From: Varibaculum vaginae
Lineage (GTDB): Bacteria > Actinomycetota > Actinomycetes > Actinomycetales > Actinomycetaceae
Direction: 5' to 3'
Length of the DNA: 64,000 bases
Assembly: GCF_900604285.1 (NCBI RefSeq)
Contig: NZ_UWNY01000001.1
Coordinates: 868,001-932,000, forward strand
Shown: positions 16,640 through 26,049 of the stretch, piece after piece
How the letters are laid out: every line of letters starts with the position of its first letter
Numbering within the stretch: position 1 is the first letter of the stretch
Program-made: the position numbers and the translations under genes
The notes under the pieces: generated by a model
Told to the model about the DNA's origin: nothing
What the model saw: the letters and a program-made list of their open reading frames with translations, nothing else
Databases searched by the model: none

Positions 16640-19306
16640 AAAGATAGCTGGCGGGTGTTGACGCGTGACGTCAAGCGGATTTTTGCGGTTCCGCGATCCT
16701 TGATTATCATCATCGGTATCTTGGTCACCCCAGCCCTGTACACTTGGCTGAATATTTTGGCCTTTTGGAACCCCTACACCGCGACGGAAAACCTGCCCAT
16801 AGCGGTAGTGAATAACGATGTGGGAACGGAATCCGCACTAACTGGTGAGCTTAATGTTGGCGAGCTGGTAGTCGACAAATTGTCAGAGAATAAGCAGCTT
16901 GGCTGGCAGTTTACAGATCAAGCCACCGCTAATCACAAAATCAGAACCGGGGAAGTTTATGCGACTTTTGTTATCCCCAAGACTTTTAGTAAAGATTTAG
17001 TCGATATTTTTAGTGGCCAACTCCATCAGCCGACCATCGAATACAACGTGAATGAAAAGAAAGGAGCTATTGCTCCAAAAATTACTGATGCGGGAGCAAA
17101 TGAGCTCGATATTCAAATTACGTCAACTTTCCGAGGACAGGTTGGAGAGGTGATTGCACAGGCTTTGCACGACGGCGCCTTAGGAATTGACGCGAATGTT
17201 GTCGGTGCTCAGGGCAGTGCTTTAGATGCTTTGAGCGGTATTAACCGGGATCTGGCCGACGCACAAGCCACCTTGGATTCCGCCAGTGCGTCTTTGACGG
17301 GATCTTTACAGACTATGAAAAAAGTCCGGGATACGCTGGCGGCAGCTGACCCGGTATTGGCTGATGTTTCTGCGGCTTTAAGCGATGCACAAGGAATTTT
17401 AGGGACGGTGCTCTCCGATGCTTCCGAATTTGCTGCTGTGGCCGGGCAAGCCAGTATTAACGCCCAAAAAGCACTCAATGAATCCTCGGCGGCGGCAGAT
17501 TCGGCGGTATCAAATGCTAGCAATAAACTCACCGAAATAGACTCGCAGCTGCAATCCGGTATTAAGAGGGCAAATACTTCGATAGAAAAAATGCGCGAGC
17601 ATATTGCGGTTTTGGAAGGATTCCCGCAGACACAAAAGCTCGCGACTAAGTTGCAATCCCAGCTGAACGAAATGCAGGACTTGCTCGCCAAAGTCGGGAA
17701 AACCGGGTCAGATGCCACCAAGGCTAGCAAGGATTTGCAGGCACTGATGAAATCCTTTGATCAGGCTCAGGCAGACGCACAACATGCTGCCACTGGTCTA
17801 CGGGAACAGTCCACTCGAACCGCATCTCAGTTAAACTCCCAGGTGACGCGGCTATCGGCGCAGCTGGGAGCCATTAAATCCGCGGTGAGTACCGCACGGA
17901 TTTCCCTGAAGGAAATTTCGGCGCTGACCCACGGAGTCGATGACCAGATTACGGATACCCAAAATGTGCTTGATCAGGTGCAGGGAAACCTGAGCACGCT
18001 TTCCAAGACGGCTAGTGGGGCGCAAACCGATGTTGCGACTCTGGCGACTGCGCTCCGGACGGGAACTTTGAAAACAGTCATGGGGCTCGATCCAACCAAT
18101 ATCGGACGCTACCTAACCTCACCAGTAAAATTCGACCAGCAGACGCTCTTTCCTATCAACTCTTATGGTTCGGGAATGGCGGCCATGTTTATCAATCTCT
18201 CCCTGTGGATTGGTGCACTTATTCTGGTCATAATTTTCCGGGTAGAAGTTGATAAAGAAGGCTTTGACTGGTTGAGCTTGCGCTCGGCTTATCTGGGGCG
18301 ATTCATGCTCTCCGGGGTGCTGTCCATAGGGCAGGGACTGATTGTTAGCGTAGGCAGTTTGCTGTTGGGAGTGAAAGTAGCCAGCGCTCCCGCTTTCATT
18401 GCTACCTCCATGCAGATCGGCCCGTGTTATTTGGCAATTATCTATGCTTTAGCAGCTGCGTTTAGTCACGTGGGACGCGCCCTGGCAATTTTGCTGGTGG
18501 TGTTGCAGATTCCCGGCGCCTCGGGTATCTATCCAATCGAGCTTATGCCCAGATTTTTCCGCCAGCTATCCCCAATGCTCCCGTTTTCTTACGGCATCGA
18601 TGCGATCCGAGAAACTATCGGTGGGTTCTATCACGGGCGTTTCTGGCATGTGATGGCGGTTTTATTGCTTATGAGTGTAACCATGTTCCTGCTGGGTCTT
18701 GTGGGGAGACGTCGTTTCGGTTACTTCACCCAGCTGTTCTACGATGATTTGGCTCGTACTGAACTGGTTGTAAATGAAGACGTTCAGCTACAAAGTCGTG
18801 GTTACCGCTTGAGTAACATCATTGCGCTACTGGCTAACCGGAAAGAGTTTTCCACCCGTATCCGGCTACGTCAAGAAGAGTTCAATGCCCGCTATCCCGC
18901 TTTGATCAATGGACTGAGTAGCGTGGGGATTTTAGGGCTGGTCGCGCTCGGGATGATTTCCTGGCTCACCTCCGCCAGCAAGCCAGTGCTCCTGGGTATA
19001 GTAGCGATTTGGGGAGTGGCCATCATGGGGACTCTGGTTGGCCTAGTGGTACTAAAGAGCTCCATCGAACGAGCCGAGAGACTGTCACATCTGACAGAAG
19101 ATGAACTTTTCGAGAGTCTAGCTCGCCAGCGAGGAGCGAATGCCGGCAAAACCGAAAATCGAGCGGAGAGCCGCAGTAGCGGACATTATCGTAGTCGCAG
19201 TAAACGTCACCTCCTTAGCGCGTCTGTGCTGGCAGACGCTGCGGATGATAGTTCTGAGCAGCCGGCTGGCGAAACCGATGCCTCCGCAATGAGCGAGGAG
19301 CTGTGA
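16637..19306 (+). CDS. YhgE/Pip-family membrane protein (1 of 3)
   Basis: An 889-residue exporter-like protein. One N-terminal helix (about residues 17-40, with VTPALYTWLNILAFWNPY) is followed by the extracytoplasmic Pip signature (LPIAVVNNDVGTESALTGEL). A long Ala/Ser/Gln-rich coiled coil covers about residues 180-480, and about six C-terminal helices form an ABC-2-like permease (residues 515-700). Two further helices follow at about 755-810 and a charged tail ends the protein. The family includes phage infection protein and resembles EsaA/YueB of type VII secretion; its cargo is unknown. It overlaps the next paralogue by four bases, so both are probably made together as a heteromeric complex. 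Confidence 0.85.
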   Translation: MKDSWRVLTRDVKRIFAVPRSLIIIIGILVTPALYTWLNILAFWNPYTATENLPIAVVNNDVGTESALTGELNVGELVVDKLSENKQLGWQFTDQATANHKIRTGEVYATFVIPKTFSKDLVDIFSGQLHQPTIEYNVNEKKGAIAPKITDAGANELDIQITSTFRGQVGEVIAQALHDGALGIDANVVGAQGSALDALSGINRDLADAQATLDSASASLTGSLQTMKKVRDTLAAADPVLADVSAALSDAQGILGTVLSDASEFAAVAGQASINAQKALNESSAAADSAVSNASNKLTEIDSQLQSGIKRANTSIEKMREHIAVLEGFPQTQKLATKLQSQLNEMQDLLAKVGKTGSDATKASKDLQALMKSFDQAQADAQHAATGLREQSTRTASQLNSQVTRLSAQLGAIKSAVSTARISLKEISALTHGVDDQITDTQNVLDQVQGNLSTLSKTASGAQTDVATLATALRTGTLKTVMGLDPTNIGRYLTSPVKFDQQTLFPINSYGSGMAAMFINLSLWIGALILVIIFRVEVDKEGFDWLSLRSAYLGRFMLSGVLSIGQGLIVSVGSLLLGVKVASAPAFIATSMQIGPCYLAIIYALAAAFSHVGRALAILLVVLQIPGASGIYPIELMPRFFRQLSPMLPFSYGIDAIRETIGGFYHGRFWHVMAVLLLMSVTMFLLGLVGRRRFGYFTQLFYDDLARTELVVNEDVQLQSRGYRLSNIIALLANRKEFSTRIRLRQEEFNARYPALINGLSSVGILGLVALGMISWLTSASKPVLLGIVAIWGVAIMGTLVGLVVLKSSIERAERLSHLTEDELFESLARQRGANAGKTENRAESRSSGHYRSRSKRHLLSASVLADAADDSSEQPAGETDASAMSEEL

Positions 19307-21657
19307 TGAACGAAATACTTTTCATCATCCGAGATGATTTCCGTCAGATTCGCAGCAGCATCATGGTTCGGATTTCCCTGGTACTGTTGATTGTCGTGCC
19401 CATGTTCTTCACCTGGTTCAATGTGCTAGCTACCTGGGATCCTTTTTCAAATTCGGGACGGCTGAAGATTGCCGTGGCCAACACGGATGAGGGGTACACC
19501 AGCAAAATACTCAACGTTAAAGTCAATGTGGGGAACATGGTCCTCAAGGAACTATCAGTAAATGACCAGTTTGATTGGGTAATAACCAGTAAAGATCAGG
19601 CTTTGGAGGGTACACGTTCGGGGGAATATTACGCGACAATTGTATTGCCGGCAGATTTCTCACAGTCCATGTTTACGTTTTATGCCGGCGGAGCTGCTCC
19701 GGCAAATATCACGCTGCACACCAATGAAAAGAAGAACCCGCTTTCAGCCAATCTCACTACGCAAGGCGCTCAGGGGGTCACCGCGCAAATCAACACGACT
19801 TTTTCGCAAATCTTGGCAGAAGTGGCCGTAGGTATTGCTGAAGACGTGTCCTCCTATCTAGACACTGCTGACGCTCAGGTAGCTCTAGATAGGTTGAGTA
19901 ACCATCTCGACACCCTTTCTGCGGAACTGAATTCCGGGGCAAACACCGTCAGTTCTCTGTCTACTTTGATAGGTTCGGCGGTGCCACTGGCCACCGGAGC
20001 AAAACAGCTGGCTGCAGGGGTGCAGGACTCCTTTGACGAGGCTGTTGACTCCACCTTTGATTCCGGGAGAAAAGGCGCTGGCGGAACCACCAATCCCTTC
20101 GCATCCGTATCCTCCCGCCTCGACGATGCTGTGAGACTGGCAGAAAGCAATCTTTCTGACCTGGGAAAACAGTTGGATAAATTGCTGGATTCGGTCAATA
20201 GCGCCGGGCAAAGCAGTGCGGACACAGTCGCACAGCTGAAGACCATGTTAGATAAACAAATCGCTGGCTTCCAACAGACGCGGGACACACTCGAGCAGGC
20301 GTTGGGGCCGAACGGGGCGGATTTAGAGGGGAAGGGTCCGGCTGTCGACCGCTTGTTGGCCGAGATGGACGCGGCGATTGCTCGCCAACAAATCCTGTCG
20401 GAGCGACTGGGCAGTATTATATCTGACCTGCGCAGGGGAGTAACTGTCGATTCTGACCTAAGAAAGAAAGCCCGCCAAGCCATAACAGAGGCGCAACAGG
20501 CTATCGCCACTGCTCGATCCAATTTTGAGAAAAACCTGCAGCCACAGATTGAAAACCTGCATAAAAACCTGGATTCTGCTGGAAAAAATGTGAAGGTTTT
20601 CCGTTCCTATCTGCAGGAGGTGCAAGCCGATCTGTCGGACAGTGCGGGCGGGATGATTGCGAGTATGCGTCGTTCCCAAAAGACCTTGGACAATACCGCG
20701 AAACGGATGCGTGACGGAGCCCGTCGCTTGAATCAGGCTCGGGAACAGATTTCGTCTAGCCAGGTGCAAGGGGACTTGAAAAAAATCGCCACCACGCTGG
20801 GGGCTGATCCCAAAGATTTTGCCCACCTAATTTCTTCCCCCATAGCGGTAAAACGCAATGCGGTGTTCCCAGTCGCCACCTTTGGGGTGGGGATGACTCC
20901 ACTATTCACCGTTATAGCCCTGTGGGTGGGGGCGCTTCTGGCGGGGGTTTTCCTGCGTACTGACGTTTCTGAGAATGTGGGCAAACGCTACCTGGCCAGT
21001 AGGGGAGCCCGAAAAGATCCTGATGCTGCCGCTGGAGTGGATGCGAATGCGGAGGAATCGCCCCGGTTGGAAAGGGCAGACACGGAAGCTAGTGAAGCAG
21101 TATCGACTCCAGAGGCGAAAACAGCCGCTAAATCCGCGGGAAAAAAGCCTATATTTACCGGGGCTCAAGAGTATCTGGGGCGCTACTTTATGTTCTGGGT
21201 AATTGGGATGGCGCAATCCACGTTGCTGATGGTTGGGCTGATTGTGTTTGTGGAGATTAAACCAGCCCATCCCTTCCTACTGATCTTGACAGGATGGGTA
21301 ATTTCCACCGTCTTTACCGTTATCGTGTATACCTTGGTGGTAGCACTTGCCAATGCGGGTAAAGCCTTAGCGGTGTTGTTACTGGTGTTACAGATTTCTG
21401 CCGCTGGTGGAGCCTATCCGTTGGAACTATTGCCGCAATGGTTCCAAAAGATCAGTCCCTGGCTGCCCGCCACCTATGCGATTAACTTAATGCGTTCGGC
21501 TATCGCCGGGATTTATGCGGGGGATTTTGCTTATAACCTGGTGATACTCCTGGTATTCCTGATTCCGAACTTAGTGCTGGGGCTAGTTTTGCGGCGTACG
21601 ATTGCCGGGCGGATCCACGATATGGCCAAAGAGGTGGAAAAAACGAAAGTCATGTAG
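19303..21657 (+). CDS. YhgE/Pip-family membrane protein (2 of 3)
   Basis: A 784-residue paralogue of the preceding protein with the same plan. It has an N-terminal helix ending FTWFNVLATWDPF, the Pip signature (LKIAVANTDEGYTSKILNVK), a coiled-coil stalk of about 300 residues rich in Asp, Gln and Ala, and a six-helix ABC-2-like module at the C-terminus with GGAYPLELLPQWFQKISPWL. A polar insertion (about residues 565-610, PDAAAGVDANAEESPRLERA) separates the first two permease helices. Either GTG 19303 (overlap GTGA) or ATG 19306 can be the start. The gene ends at the inverted-repeat region. Confidence 0.85.
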   Translation: MMNEILFIIRDDFRQIRSSIMVRISLVLLIVVPMFFTWFNVLATWDPFSNSGRLKIAVANTDEGYTSKILNVKVNVGNMVLKELSVNDQFDWVITSKDQALEGTRSGEYYATIVLPADFSQSMFTFYAGGAAPANITLHTNEKKNPLSANLTTQGAQGVTAQINTTFSQILAEVAVGIAEDVSSYLDTADAQVALDRLSNHLDTLSAELNSGANTVSSLSTLIGSAVPLATGAKQLAAGVQDSFDEAVDSTFDSGRKGAGGTTNPFASVSSRLDDAVRLAESNLSDLGKQLDKLLDSVNSAGQSSADTVAQLKTMLDKQIAGFQQTRDTLEQALGPNGADLEGKGPAVDRLLAEMDAAIARQQILSERLGSIISDLRRGVTVDSDLRKKARQAITEAQQAIATARSNFEKNLQPQIENLHKNLDSAGKNVKVFRSYLQEVQADLSDSAGGMIASMRRSQKTLDNTAKRMRDGARRLNQAREQISSSQVQGDLKKIATTLGADPKDFAHLISSPIAVKRNAVFPVATFGVGMTPLFTVIALWVGALLAGVFLRTDVSENVGKRYLASRGARKDPDAAAGVDANAEESPRLERADTEASEAVSTPEAKTAAKSAGKKPIFTGAQEYLGRYFMFWVIGMAQSTLLMVGLIVFVEIKPAHPFLLILTGWVISTVFTVIVYTLVVALANAGKALAVLLLVLQISAAGGAYPLELLPQWFQKISPWLPATYAINLMRSAIAGIYAGDFAYNLVILLVFLIPNLVLGLVLRRTIAGRIHDMAKEVEKTKVM

Positions 21658-21787
21658 CCCAGGCAGAGTGCGCCTCCCAATCAGTCCAGCACGGGAATAA
21701 GTTTTTCCTCCTGCCCAAAAAGCTCTTGCTGGTTATTTTGTAACCATGTGTCCGAACAATAGCGTTCGTGATGTTATTTCCGTATAG

Positions 21788-21895
21788 GCGAGGAGGCTAG
21801 GTTTTCCCTCCCGCCCAAGAATTTGGAAAACGTAGCGACGTTTTCCAAATTCTTATGCCCATCGCGCCCACTCGGATAAAACCTAGCCTCCTCGC
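21788..21895. repeat. 18-bp perfect inverted repeat enclosing a 17-bp hairpin
   Basis: GCGAGGAGGCTAGGTTTT at 21788-21805 is the exact reverse complement of 21878-21895. Between them 21817-21833 and 21838-21854 form a 17-bp perfect stem with a four-base loop (AGCG). As RNA this would be a very stable stem that could stop transcription from either side. The segment ACTCGGATAAAAC (21870-21882) recurs inverted at 22015-22027. Confidence 0.85.
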
Positions 21896-22111
21896 AAAGC
21901 GTGCCCACTTCGCTAGTTACTTAACCGTGCGAAAACTGTGGCAGGGTTGGCACTAATAAGCAGGTGTGTACGCGGAGAAAGACCGGCTGCTGATCGCAAC
22001 GGGGGCGGGGGAAAGTTTTATCCGAGTCGGCTAGACAGCTTAGTAATCACAAGACTATTTTCCGGATATATGGTTATAAATCTGAACTTTTCCGGGCTGA
22101 ATAAGCAATTC

Positions 22112-22130
22112 TAAAAAGGCGACGCCTTTT
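22112..22130. repeat. Short hairpin, AAAAGGCG-A-CGCCTTTT
   Basis: An 8-bp inverted repeat with a one-base centre at about 22113-22130, rich in A on one side and T on the other. It resembles a compact bidirectional terminator between the convergent Pip/YhgE units. Confidence 0.5.
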
Positions 22131-22241
22131 CGGATTTTGGGCAGGAGGAAAAACTTTTCCCCCGCCCCTACTTGAACGGGAGGAAAAATCCAGCCTTCCC
22201 GCGCACGGCCAGCTTCGAGCCAGCCCCGCGCCAACGCAGAA

Positions 22242-24533
22242 TCAGCTAGGCAAGTTTTCTTTGGCTTGGTGGGTGCGCTGGTCGAAATCTTCTACGCTGT
22301 TTTTGGAATCCCCGCCTAGCGGGGAAGAAACCAGGGGAACTTTCTTGAAGGTTAACGCCGGGTCATAGGGCATAGGACGCTGACCTTTACGGCGCGCTGT
22401 CGCTATCAGGCTGACGAGCCAAGATATTAACGTCCAGATTGCCAATACCACCACCGCTTTGCCCAAGCGTAGTTCTCCGCCCGCAATCGCGGCACGGATA
22501 GTGCGCGCCACATGGGTCATGGGGAACAGTGGGCTAAGGAACTGGAAGAACTTGGGGGCAGTTTCCACCGGGAAAGTAGCTCCGGTCGAGGTGATTTGCA
22601 AGCACAGCAAGATTACCGACAGGGCGCGTCCTCGGTATCCCAAAGCTGCTACGCAAGCCTGGTTTACTGCCACATATCCGATAGAAGCTAATACAGCTAT
22701 TAAAATCAGGGCTCCGAAGTTTTGGGCATTGAGCTTCAGGAATAGTTGCAGTCCAATCACTACCGTAATCGCTTGTAACGCGCCAAATAGTGCTCCGATG
22801 GACATAGAGCGGAAACCACAACGCCAGAAACTTTCCTGGGGGTGACGGCGCAAATCTAAGGCGGGGAAAATCAGGAAGATGGCAATCCCGCCAATCCATA
22901 GACACAAGGCCATGAAGAAAGGAGCGAATCCGGCTCCATTATTATTTACCGGATTTTGGCGCACCGATTTTACATTTGCCACGCCACTGGCCGCTTGAGA
23001 AACTTTTTCTGCCTGTCCCCGGTCAACGGTGGGAACCTGTTTGGCGCCATCGCGTAGCCCCTCCTCCAGGCTAGAGGCACCTGTGGTTAGTTTACTAATT
23101 CCGTTAGAAAGCTGCTTCCCGCCCTTGAAAGCCTTACCTGCCCCCTGCGAAAAAGCATCAAGACCACCACTCAGATCACCTACGCCCTGGCGCAGCTGCG
23201 CCGAATTTTTGTCTAAGGTTGCCGCCCCGGAAGCAAGTTTGCCTACTCCCTGTTGTGCCTGTTCTAACCCATTGGCGAGGGCGAAGGTTCCATCTCGCAA
23301 GGTAGGTTTTTGCTGTCCCAGGTTAGTTTTCCCGCTGAGAGCGGTTTGTCGGTTAAGTTCTTTTACTCCCTGATCGGCCGCATTCAATTTGTGTTTGAGC
23401 TCTTGCGGATCAACCTGGGAAAGTTTGCCCGCCATGGTTATTAGGCCTTGACCTTTGGTGATGTTTTCGGATAGTTGTTTCAGAGTTAGCCCCTGCTGGT
23501 TTGCCATCTCAGAGAGCAAGTGGCATGGCGGGGCGGAAGGAAGCGCCGCTGGGGGCAGCTGCGAGCATTTTTCTGCCGTCTGTTTAAGCTCGTCCAACAA
23601 ATGGTTAATTTTGACGGTATCGATATTGACCTGTGAAAGCGGGGTTAACAGATCGACTAAGTCGTTTCCACTTTTAGCTAGGGCGCTAACTTCGGGCTGG
23701 ATAGCCGCTACTTGTTGGTGAATCTGGTCAATGCCGCCGTCAATTTGCTTGGCTCCCGTAACCAGCTTCGGCATATTGCTATTTAGCTGGTTAATCCCAG
23801 AATTTAAACTGGATACTCCGCCGGTATAGGCGGTGATTCCATCTCGCAGTTTCAGGGAGCCATTGCGGATTTTAACGCTGCCATCCGCGAGTTCACCTAA
23901 TCCTACAACCAGGGTATCGGTGCCGTCTCCTAATTTGTCTCCGCCCTCGACCAGTTGCCCAGCACCAGAGGCAGCATCTAGGAATCCTTCTTTTAGGGGA
24001 CCAGTGGAAAGTAAAAGTTGATCGATATACCCGGCAGCGCCCTCTTGGGATAAGGCAGCTTGTAATGCCAGAGCAGCAGATGTTGCCATCGTGCCCTGAA
24101 GATAGTTAACCGAGTCATCTGTGCGCAGCTCCAACTGGGCTTTCTGATCGGGAACCTGCAATTGCGGATCGGCAAGTTTTGCGTAGGAACTGGACAAATT
24201 GTTGGGGATGAGTAGCAATGCTTTATAGGTGCCATCCTGCAGTCCCGATTTGGCTTGCGGGAGGGAAGATTTCGTCCAGTCAAAGCCGGGAGCGTCATCT
24301 TTGTAGAGTTCTTTTTCCAGGCTTTTTCCTAGATTCAGGGTTTTTTCGCCATTTGCAGTGGCGGCGGTAGCTGGCTGATCCAGGTTTACCACCGCGGCTT
24401 TCAAAACGTTCACCCGTTGCATGGGATCTTCATACGCCCAGGTAAACAGGCCAGAATACATTAGGGGGATCACCAAGATGCCCAAAATTACGATCAGGTT
24501 AGAAATAGTGTTCCAACGGGATTTCTTCCCCAT
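22242..24533 (-). CDS. YhgE/Pip-family membrane protein (3 of 3)
   Basis: A 763-residue Pip/YhgE protein, divergent in sequence from the other two. It has an N-terminal helix (NLIVILGILVIPLMYSGLFT), the Pip-type domain (VLKAAVVNLDQPATAATANG), and a stalk made of degenerate repeats in which DG or GG pairs recur about every 7 residues (GDGTDTLVVGLGELADGS). A six-helix C-terminal permease contains GATFPVETAPKFFQFLSPLF. The heptad-like stalk repeats are typical of phage-infection-protein relatives. GGAGG precedes ATG 24533. A perfect 26-bp palindrome lies 39 bases upstream in the promoter, so this gene is probably controlled by a TetR-type repressor. Confidence 0.85.
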   Translation of the reverse strand: MGKKSRWNTISNLIVILGILVIPLMYSGLFTWAYEDPMQRVNVLKAAVVNLDQPATAATANGEKTLNLGKSLEKELYKDDAPGFDWTKSSLPQAKSGLQDGTYKALLLIPNNLSSSYAKLADPQLQVPDQKAQLELRTDDSVNYLQGTMATSAALALQAALSQEGAAGYIDQLLLSTGPLKEGFLDAASGAGQLVEGGDKLGDGTDTLVVGLGELADGSVKIRNGSLKLRDGITAYTGGVSSLNSGINQLNSNMPKLVTGAKQIDGGIDQIHQQVAAIQPEVSALAKSGNDLVDLLTPLSQVNIDTVKINHLLDELKQTAEKCSQLPPAALPSAPPCHLLSEMANQQGLTLKQLSENITKGQGLITMAGKLSQVDPQELKHKLNAADQGVKELNRQTALSGKTNLGQQKPTLRDGTFALANGLEQAQQGVGKLASGAATLDKNSAQLRQGVGDLSGGLDAFSQGAGKAFKGGKQLSNGISKLTTGASSLEEGLRDGAKQVPTVDRGQAEKVSQAASGVANVKSVRQNPVNNNGAGFAPFFMALCLWIGGIAIFLIFPALDLRRHPQESFWRCGFRSMSIGALFGALQAITVVIGLQLFLKLNAQNFGALILIAVLASIGYVAVNQACVAALGYRGRALSVILLCLQITSTGATFPVETAPKFFQFLSPLFPMTHVARTIRAAIAGGELRLGKAVVVLAIWTLISWLVSLIATARRKGQRPMPYDPALTFKKVPLVSSPLGGDSKNSVEDFDQRTHQAKENLPS

Positions 24534-24571
24534 CGTGCCTCCGATATTCAGGTGTAACTGCTTTCTAAACG

Positions 24572-24597
24572 GATACGATACACTGGTGTATCGTATC
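24572..24597. promoter_or_regulatory. Perfect 26-bp palindromic operator in the Pip/YhgE promoter
   Basis: Half-site GATACGATACAC at 24572-24583, a TG centre, and its exact complement at 24586-24597. On the minus strand TTAACA, 18 bases and TATCGT can serve as -35 and -10 boxes, with the palindrome filling the spacer and the -10. This arrangement is classic for TetR-family repression of an exporter gene. It also lies just after the folA stop, but there is no T-run, so a terminator role is less likely. Confidence 0.65.
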
Positions 24598-24600
24598 GTG

Positions 24601-25125
24601 TTAATTGGGGTTTACCCCCATTTTTTGGTAGTAAACCAGCTTCCAGCGGCAATCCCCAGATATAGGGCGAAACTCACTATCTGAACGCTCCTCATTCACC
24701 TGCCAAAGTTGGGGGGAAATCTGGGGGGCATGAGCATATTCTGGGTGGTCTCCCACATCTAAATCCAGGTAGGTAACTGCCAGTTCATCGGCGATTCTCA
24801 TCCCCTCTTCGTAAAGGCGCGCCCCGCCGGTAATCCAGCAAATTTCCGCGCCCGAAGTCGCCGCCAACTGGGTGGCCTGAGATAAAGAAGACGCTATCTG
24901 CGCGCCCTCGGCCTGATACCCCTCCTGAGAGGTTAAAACTATATTTAACCTGCCTGGCAGAGGCTGTTTTCCCAAAGCTTCAAAAGAACGGCGTCCCATA
25001 ATGATTGGGCTGCCCATAGTGGTGGCTTTGAAGTGTTTAAAGTCAGCGGGAACGTGCCAGAGCATTTTCTGTCCATCCCCGATAACCCGGTGTGCGGCCT
25101 GTGCCCAGATCATGCCAATCTTCAT
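24601..25125 (-). CDS. folA: Dihydrofolate reductase
   Basis: A 174-residue enzyme that reduces dihydrofolate to tetrahydrofolate with NADPH, renewing the folate consumed by ThyA. Visible motifs are GMIWAQAAHRVIGDGQKMLW, the active-site WHVPADFKHFK with its Asp, IIMGRRSFEALGKQPLPGR, and the NADPH-binding ITGGARLYEEG. ATG 25125 is preferred because AGGAGG is six bases upstream; an overlapping GTG at 25128 gives one more residue. It follows thyA by ten bases in the same operon. Confidence 0.95.
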   Translation of the reverse strand: MKIGMIWAQAAHRVIGDGQKMLWHVPADFKHFKATTMGSPIIMGRRSFEALGKQPLPGRLNIVLTSQEGYQAEGAQIASSLSQATQLAATSGAEICWITGGARLYEEGMRIADELAVTYLDLDVGDHPEYAHAPQISPQLWQVNEERSDSEFRPISGDCRWKLVYYQKMGVNPN

Positions 25126-25135
25126 CACTTGCCTC

Positions 25136-25930
25136 CTAAACCGCTATCGGTGCCTTAATGGTCGGGTGGTGACGATAGTTATCGATCTCGATATCTTCCC
25201 AGCGGTAAGCGTAAAGATTATCGGCACGGTTAAGACACAAAGTGGGGAAGGGATAGGGCTCGCGGGAAAGCTGCTCGCGTACCTGAGTCAAATGGTTGTT
25301 GTAAATATGGCAATCCCCGCCGGTCCAAATCAGATCTCCCACGTCTAACCCGCTTTGCTGCGCCAGCATGTGGGTTAGCAAAGAATAGGAAGCAATATTG
25401 AAGGGAACGCCCAGGAACATATCGCAAGAACGCTGATAAACCTGTAAAGAGAGGCGGCCAGCGGCTACATAGGTCTGGAATAGCAGGTGGCAGGGGGCAA
25501 GCGCCATTTCATCTAGTTCGGAAACATTCCAGGCGGATACCAGCATGCGGCGCGAGGACGGATCGTTCTTAATAGTAGAAAGCAGGTTCTCAATCTGGTC
25601 GATATTGCCATGAGGACTGGGCCAAGAACGCCACTGGACTCCGTAAACTGGCCCTAACTCGCCCTCTTCGTCGGCCCAATCATCCCAGATGTGAACCTTT
25701 TTTTCCTGCAGGGGATGCACATTAGAGCTGCCGGATAAGAACCAGAATAATTCTTCGGCAACTCCCCGCATAAACACCCGTTTAGTGGTAATCAAGGGGA
25801 AAGACTCCGCCAAGTTATAGCGTAGCTGGGCTCCAAACAGGGAGCGGGTTCCGGTTCCGGTACGATCCGCTTTCTCGCTGCCAGTTTCTAAAATCTTGGC
25901 TAGTAAATCCTCGTATTGCCTATCTATCAT
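25136..25930 (-). CDS. thyA: Thymidylate synthase
   Basis: A 264-residue enzyme of normal length that methylates dUMP to dTMP with methylene-tetrahydrofolate. It shows [19 protein letters not shown], the catalytic-Cys segment [14 protein letters not shown], the dUMP-binding [20 protein letters not shown] and the usual C-terminal IKAPIAV. The ATG at 25930 has AAAGGTGAGGG upstream. It is first in the thyA-folA operon, the standard pairing of these linked reactions. Confidence 0.97.
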   Translation of the reverse strand: MIDRQYEDLLAKILETGSEKADRTGTGTRSLFGAQLRYNLAESFPLITTKRVFMRGVAEELFWFLSGSSNVHPLQEKKVHIWDDWADEEGELGPVYGVQWRSWPSPHGNIDQIENLLSTIKNDPSSRRMLVSAWNVSELDEMALAPCHLLFQTYVAAGRLSLQVYQRSCDMFLGVPFNIASYSLLTHMLAQQSGLDVGDLIWTGGDCHIYNNHLTQVREQLSREPYPFPTLCLNRADNLYAYRWEDIEIDNYRHHPTIKAPIAV

Positions 25931-26049
25931 GCCCTCACCTTTCGCTAGTCACTAGCCCACATTCTAGCCGGTTATTAGCGTTTTTGCGCGGAAGTCTGCT
26001 GAGCATAACAATCAGGGCAAACAGAAATGCGGCTGGAAATTTTAACCTT

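Larger units (their letters stand above)
21699..22156. repeat. Outer 22-bp perfect inverted repeat in the intergenic region
   Basis: AAGTTTTTCCTCCTGCCCAA plus AA at 21699-21720 is the exact reverse complement of 22135-22156. The arms enclose 414 bases of further inverted repeats between two convergent Pip/YhgE transcription units. No open reading frame or transposase is present in the 584-base gap 21658-22241. Confidence 0.85.

Noticed and set aside
24572-24597. 26-bp palindrome as the folA terminator
   Set aside because: There is no T-run after it on the minus strand, and it overlaps promoter elements of the downstream gene, so an operator is the better reading.
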